In this document: positions 59,913 through 64,000 of the stretch, in pieces
Layout: each line of letters begins with the position of its first letter
Position numbering within the stretch: the first letter of the stretch is position 1
NCBI RefSeq assembly: GCF_900105995.1
Contig: NZ_LT629785.1
Span: 3,410,001 to 3,474,000, forward strand
Source of the DNA: Pseudomonas pohangensis
Lineage (GTDB): Bacteria; Pseudomonadota; Gammaproteobacteria; Pseudomonadales; Pseudomonadaceae
Length of the DNA: 64,000 bases
Reading direction: 5' to 3'
The notes under the pieces: model-generated
Told to the model about the DNA's origin: nothing
Database searches by the model: none
What the model saw: the letters and a program-made list of their open reading frames with translations, nothing else
Translations under genes and position numbers: made by a program

Positions 59913-62900
59913 ATGAAGATTCTGTCCAGTGCGGTAACCCACTACCGCAGCACGCTGTCGATTCTGCTGCTGCTGATTTGCGTCGGCGTGTTCAGCTACC
60001 AGAAGATGCCCGTCGAGGCACAGCCGCGGGTCAAGGTGCCCTATGTGTCGGTCACCGTGGTGATGCAGGGTGCCTCGCCCGAGGACGTCGCCCGGCTGCT
60101 GGTGCGACCGCTCGAGCAGGAACTGCGGACCATCGAGAACGTCGAGGAAATCCGCGCCTTTGCCCGTGAATCCGGGGCGGCCGTGTATGTGAAATTTGTC
60201 GCCGGTGCGACCCACTCGGACAAGGCCTACAACGATGTGCAGTCCGCCGTCGACCGGGCCAAATCGGAACTGCCGACCGATGCCGAAGAGCCGGAGGTCG
60301 AGGAACTGACCGCCGATGACTTCCCGGCGATTACCGTGGTGCTGACCGCCGATGAAGGCACCTCCGAGCGCCTGGTGTTCCGCACCGCGCAGATGCTGCA
60401 GCGGGAGATCGAGGGCATCGATGGCGTGCTCGAAGCAGCCATGGTCGGCAGCCGCGAGGAAGTGGTCGAAGCGCTGATCAACCCGGCCCGGCTCGAACAC
60501 TACAACATCACCAACAACGAGCTGATCACCTCGATCCTCGGCAATAACCTGCTGGTGCCGGCCGGCGTTATCGAGTCGGGTCAGGGACGCTTTTCGGTCA
60601 AGGTGCCCGGCCTGATCGAGACCTATCAGGACGTCTTCGACATACCGGCAAAATCCACCCCCAACGGGGTTATCACCCTGGCCGATGTGGCCGATATTCG
60701 CAGCACCTTCAAGGACGCCGAAGGCTTCAGCAGCTACAACGGTCGCCCGGCGATCCTGCTGGAAGTACAAAAGCGTACCGAGAGCAACCAGATTGCCGTG
60801 GCGTCTGCAGTGCGTAACGCGGTCAAGGCTCTGGAAGGCCGCATACCCAACGGCATTGCCGTCAATTATGCCTTTGACCTGTCGGAGTTCTCGCTGGCAC
60901 TGGTCGAGGAAATGCGCGGCAATATCGGCACCGCCATGGCGCTGGTAATGGTCATCGTGGTCGGCGCGCTGGGCTTTCGCTCCGGCCTGCTGGTCGGCCT
61001 GGGCATTCCGTTCTCGATCCTGTTCTCGCTGATCGGCATCCGTTATCTGGGCTACAGCTTCAACATGATGGTGATGTTCGGCATGATCCTGGCGCTGGGC
61101 ATGCTGATCGACGGCTCCATCGTCATCACCGAATTTGCCAACCGCAAGATGGCTGAAGGCATGCGCAACAAGGATGCCTACAGCCTGGCAGTGAAGCGCA
61201 TGTTCTGGCCGGTGGTATCTTCCACCGCCACCACACTGGCGGCCTTCCTGCCACTGATGTTCTGGCCCGGGGTGGCCGGCGACTTCATGGGTTATCTGCC
61301 GGTGACGGTGTTCTGGGTGCTGATCGGCTCGCTGCTGTATGCGCTGTTCTTCGCCCCGTTCATCGGTTCGCTGCTGCCTGCCGACAAGCTGGATGACGCC
61401 ACCCGCGCCTATCTGATGCACCTGGAAGATCAGGACCCGCTGACCCTGCCCGGCCATACCGGGCGCTATGCCCGGGCGGTCAAGTGGACAGTGCAGCGAC
61501 CCCTGCTGTTCTGTGCCGTGGCGCTGCTGGCCGTGTTCTCCGTGTTCAAGCTCTACGGCGCCTACAACAACGGCGTGATGTTCTTTGCCGAGACCGAAGA
61601 AACCGTCGGCTTTGTCAGCATCCGCGCCCAGGGCAACTTCTCGGTGAACGAATTGCGCAGTATCGTCGGCGAGGTCGAGCAGCGCGTATTGGAGATCGAC
61701 GGCGTGAAGACCGCCTACTCCTTCAGCGGCACCAAGGGTGGTTCACGACTGTCGGACAAGGATGAAGTCGGCTCGATCCTGGTCGAGCTGGAGAATCCGA
61801 AAACCCTCGGCCGTTCGACCCGCACGGTATTCGAGGAAATGCGCCAGGCTACCGCCGATATGGCCGGCATCATCGTTTCCGCCGAAGTCTTCGAGGGCGG
61901 GCCGCCGGTCGGCAAGCCGATCCAGATCCAGCTGGAGTCCAATGACCAGGCCAAGCTGATCGCCACCGGCCGTGCCCTGCGCGAGCAGATCGAGAACAAC
62001 ATCGAAGGCGTGCGCAATGTCACCGACACCACGCCGCTGCCCGGTATCGAATGGGAAATCCAGGTGGACCGCGCGCGCGCCGCACAGATGGGCGTCAACG
62101 TCATCGAACTGGGCCGCGCGGTGCAGCTGGTAACCACCGGCGTGCTGCTCAGTGAATACCGGCCGACCAACACCACCGAGGAAGTGGAAATCCGCGTGCG
62201 CTATCCGCTCGACGCGCGCGGCCTCGGGGTGCTGGATGAGTTGCGCATCAACACCCCGGATGGCGCGGTGCCGGTGAGCAGCTTCGTCACCCGTGTAGCC
62301 AAGCCCAAGGTCGACAAGATCGAACGGCTGGATGCCATCGACATCATCAAGGTGCAGGCCGACATGCAGCCCGGCTTCCTCGCCGACAACGCCGTGCGCG
62401 ATATCAAGGCGTGGCTGGTGGAACATCCGCTGGATCCGGGCGTGCAGGTGGTGTTCCGTGGCGCCAACGAGGAACAGGAAGACTCCCAGGCGTTCCTCGC
62501 CGTGGCCTTCCTGCTCGCGCTGTTCCTCATGTTCGTGCTGCTGGTGACCCAGTTCAACAGCTTCTATCAGGCCTTCCTGACCCTGACCGCCGTGGTCACG
62601 GCCACCGGCGGCGTGCTGCTCGGCCTGCTGATCACCGGCAGCACCTTCAGCACCATCCTCACCGGCGTCGGCGTGGTGGCGCTGGCCGGTATCGTGGTGA
62701 ACAACAACATCATCCTGATCGACACCTACAACGTGCTGCGCGTCGAGCAGCCCGGACTGACGCCCGTTGAAGCCGCCGTGCGCACCTGTGCCCAGCGACT
62801 GCGGCCGATCTTCCTGACCACCGCGACGACCATTCTCGGCCTGATCCCGATCGCCATCGGCGTCAGTATCGATATCGTCTCGCGGCAGATCGTGGTCGAC

Positions 62901-63092
62901 GGCGTGGTGACCTCGTACTTCCGCCCGGTGGCTGAAGCCATCGTTTCCGGACTGTTCTTTGCCACCCTGATGACGCTGTTCTTCACCCCGGCGATGCTGG
63001 TGTTGCCGGAACGACTGCAGCAAATCTATCAGGCACACATCAGGCCGCACCTGCCAAAGCGCAAGTCCTCCAGCGCTGAAAACAAAGTCTGA
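59913..63092 (+). CDS. RND efflux transporter permease (inner membrane)
   Basis: This 1059-residue AcrB-type protein has twelve expected helices and two large periplasmic loops. The N-terminus VEAQPRVKVPYVSVTVVMQG is typical. In transmembrane helix 4 the AcrB Asp-Asp pair reads GMLIDGSIVITEFANR, so one Asp is kept and the other is Gly. In helix 10 the AcrB relay Lys region reads GIVVNNNIILIDTYN, where Asn replaces Lys. This pattern resembles metal-type and some uncharacterised RND pumps. The gene is coupled to the adaptor (stop and start adjacent). The substrate is unknown. Confidence 0.93.
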   Translation: MKILSSAVTHYRSTLSILLLLICVGVFSYQKMPVEAQPRVKVPYVSVTVVMQGASPEDVARLLVRPLEQELRTIENVEEIRAFARESGAAVYVKFVAGATHSDKAYNDVQSAVDRAKSELPTDAEEPEVEELTADDFPAITVVLTADEGTSERLVFRTAQMLQREIEGIDGVLEAAMVGSREEVVEALINPARLEHYNITNNELITSILGNNLLVPAGVIESGQGRFSVKVPGLIETYQDVFDIPAKSTPNGVITLADVADIRSTFKDAEGFSSYNGRPAILLEVQKRTESNQIAVASAVRNAVKALEGRIPNGIAVNYAFDLSEFSLALVEEMRGNIGTAMALVMVIVVGALGFRSGLLVGLGIPFSILFSLIGIRYLGYSFNMMVMFGMILALGMLIDGSIVITEFANRKMAEGMRNKDAYSLAVKRMFWPVVSSTATTLAAFLPLMFWPGVAGDFMGYLPVTVFWVLIGSLLYALFFAPFIGSLLPADKLDDATRAYLMHLEDQDPLTLPGHTGRYARAVKWTVQRPLLFCAVALLAVFSVFKLYGAYNNGVMFFAETEETVGFVSIRAQGNFSVNELRSIVGEVEQRVLEIDGVKTAYSFSGTKGGSRLSDKDEVGSILVELENPKTLGRSTRTVFEEMRQATADMAGIIVSAEVFEGGPPVGKPIQIQLESNDQAKLIATGRALREQIENNIEGVRNVTDTTPLPGIEWEIQVDRARAAQMGVNVIELGRAVQLVTTGVLLSEYRPTNTTEEVEIRVRYPLDARGLGVLDELRINTPDGAVPVSSFVTRVAKPKVDKIERLDAIDIIKVQADMQPGFLADNAVRDIKAWLVEHPLDPGVQVVFRGANEEQEDSQAFLAVAFLLALFLMFVLLVTQFNSFYQAFLTLTAVVTATGGVLLGLLITGSTFSTILTGVGVVALAGIVVNNNIILIDTYNVLRVEQPGLTPVEAAVRTCAQRLRPIFLTTATTILGLIPIAIGVSIDIVSRQIVVDGVVTSYFRPVAEAIVSGLFFATLMTLFFTPAMLVLPERLQQIYQAHIRPHLPKRKSSSAENKV

Positions 63093-63099
63093 CGCACAG

Positions 63100-63119
63100 C
63101 GTTGCGCCTTTGCGCAACG
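63100..63119 (+). terminator. Hairpin after the RND permease gene
   Basis: CGTTGCGC (63100-63107) and GCGCAACG (63112-63119) form a perfect 8-bp stem with a four-base loop, eight bases past the stop codon. No T-run follows. It is the first of a series of hairpins in this gap. Confidence 0.55.
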
Positions 63120-63145
63120 TCTCAGACTTCCCCCGCGTAACCGCT

Positions 63146-63193
63146 GCACATCAGGCGCCACCGGACTCCCGAGCCGGCTGGCGCCTGATGTGC
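63146..63193. repeat. Long inverted repeat in the gap after the RND genes
   Basis: GCACATCAGGCGCCA (63146-63160) and TGGCGCCTGATGTGC (63179-63193) are a perfect 15-bp inverted repeat. The 18-base interior contains CCGG...CCGG, which extends the stem. It is a likely strong terminator or a repeat-element end. Confidence 0.6.
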
Positions 63194-63264
63194 GTCTGCG
63201 CCCTGCGGGCCAGGCTGCTGCTCCAGGCAGCCCAGCAGCAGGCAAACAATCCCTGAAAGCGCAA

Positions 63265-63337
63265 AGGTCAAAAAACTGACTCAGGTCAAAACGCGCTTTA
63301 CATCACGTTTTAGACTATTTATATACCCTGCTGGGTA
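63265..63337 (+). promoter_or_regulatory. Promoter with direct repeats and a dyad upstream of the secreted-protein gene
   Basis: TTTACA (63297-63302) and TATATA (63320-63325) are exactly 17 bp apart, a good sigma-70 promoter. Just upstream, AGGTCAAAA occurs twice 18 bp apart (63265 and 63283), a spacing suited to an activator on one helix face. TACCC-TGCT-GGGTA (63324-63337) is a perfect dyad overlapping the -10 and start site. Confidence 0.6.
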
Positions 63338-63370
63338 TCGTAATTATTAGAAAACCAAAGGGAAGTCCGT

Positions 63371-64000
63371 ATGAACAAGACCAACAACGCCACGCCGTTT
63401 GCCAAGACCCCCCTGGTAATCGCCATCGCCTGCGCCGGCTGGATGAGCGCCGCCCAGGCCGGGGAAATCCTCGATCTGAGCTATACAACGGGTGACGGTT
63501 ACATTCTTATCGATGCCGACGAAGAGGTTGTGGCCCCCGGGGTGAAGGCAGTAACCACCGACCTGAACAACAACGACTTCGTCGGCAACGGGTTTTCTCC
63601 GTCCGGCGATCCCAACTGCCTGATGGCCAGCTCTCCGGCCACCTGCGATTCACCGAAAAACTCCGGCAAGCGGATCAAGAACAACCTGACCGGGCGCGGC
63701 GCGTTCGAGCACGTCTACAACGTCAAGACCAGTGGCGGTACTACCGAATACCTGAACTACGGCAAGATCACCAACCGTACCGGCGCCCGCCTGCTCGGCT
63801 ATCAGGTCATCGTCGGCACCGGCACGGGTGCGAACTTCACGCCGGCCAGTGCATCGGATCAGGCCGGCTTGCTGGCCATGGACAATGTTCTCCCGCTGTC
63901 TGGCCAGGCTACCAGCTGGCCCGGCACCACCCAGGCCGAGGGGCAGAGCCCCCTGCAAAGAACCTGGCTGCCTGAGGGGCTGTTCGGTACCAAGCAGGAC
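63371..64000 (+). CDS. Secreted protein, N-terminal part (cut by window edge)
   Basis: The frame is open from an ATG at 63371 to the right edge (210 codons, no stop). A long signal peptide is clear: MNKTNNATPFAKTPLVIAIA, followed by CAGWMSAAQAG with cleavage after AQA. The mature part (EILDLSYTTGDGYILIDADE, then Asp/Asn-rich LNNNDFVGNGFSPSGDP) has three Cys so far and a Gly/Thr-rich extracellular character. It resembles choice-of-anchor type surface proteins, but I cannot confirm the family from this part. An extended start segment with PFAKTPL is common in some pseudomonad secreted proteins. Confidence 0.75.
   Translation, partial: MNKTNNATPFAKTPLVIAIACAGWMSAAQAGEILDLSYTTGDGYILIDADEEVVAPGVKAVTTDLNNNDFVGNGFSPSGDPNCLMASSPATCDSPKNSGKRIKNNLTGRGAFEHVYNVKTSGGTTEYLNYGKITNRTGARLLGYQVIVGTGTGANFTPASASDQAGLLAMDNVLPLSGQATSWPGTTQAEGQSPLQRTWLPEGLFGTKQD

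Noticed and set aside
59232..61457. Very long open frame antisense to the RND genes
   Set aside because: It lies opposite two intact, recognisable genes and has His/Gln/Gly-rich composition expected from the complement of GC-rich codons. It has no domain and no ribosome site.

Overview
The window looks like a chromosomal segment of a Pseudomonas-type gammaproteobacterium. The evidence is the recC-recB-recD order, the purEK pair, the DUF2388 doublet next to a DUF4105 protein, the PilU-type ATPase, and two families of paired REP-like hairpins typical of pseudomonads. Most of the window is GC-rich. The stretch from about 4.2 to 10 kb is visibly AT-rich and was probably acquired separately. I see no tRNA, rRNA, CRISPR array, integrase or insertion sequence.

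Region 1 (1-15.8 kb, all minus strand, many genes overlapping by 4 bp) is a surface-polysaccharide locus of 16 genes that runs off the left edge. Transcription probably starts near 15.8 kb. Its upstream part is a methyltransferase, two paralogous glycosyltransferases and a second methyltransferase. These are followed by two acyltransferase-3 proteins flanking a YfhO-type membrane protein. Next come a polyprenyl-phosphate glycosyltransferase with a small SMR/ArnE-like transporter, two methyltransferases, and a UDP-xylose synthase overlapping a GtrB/GtrA-like pair. The last two genes encode an unknown membrane protein and a large membrane protein cut by the edge. It reads as two undecaprenyl-phosphate-sugar decoration routes plus methyl and acyl modification.

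Region 2 (15.9-31.2 kb) is core and accessory metabolism. It holds a wax-ester synthase with a histone-like tail, two DUF2388 proteins with a HELTH-containing DUF4105 protein, and aspA divergent from a HypT-like LysR regulator. An aminotransferase and a SnoaL-AraC fusion follow. Then come a minus-strand acetylpolyamine-hydrolase/polyamine-binding set with an AraC regulator, purEK, and a DUF3299 protein. A roughly 590-bp non-coding element with long terminal inverted repeats occupies 31334-31922.

Region 3 (32-40 kb) has an aldose-epimerase-like mutarotase, a MacAB-like transporter with a separate ATPase and two different permeases, glutamate decarboxylase, and an FHA-EAL protein.

Region 4 (40.2-44 kb) is the most striking part. 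It contains ecotin (serine-protease inhibitor), a protein joining PliG-like and PliI-like lysozyme-inhibitor domains, a small membrane protein, and a protein joining LprI and MliC lysozyme-inhibitor domains. Together these would cover g-, i- and c-type lysozymes and trypsin-fold proteases. A GAF-GGDEF protein follows.

Region 5 (44-64 kb) holds an AraC regulator, OmpW, a P-loop kinase, a MAPEG protein and a PilU-like ATPase. recCBD follows, with a REP pair embedded in frame inside recC and more REPs around recD. An AEC transporter, an RND efflux pair with atypical proton-relay residues, and the start of a secreted protein cut by the right edge complete the window.
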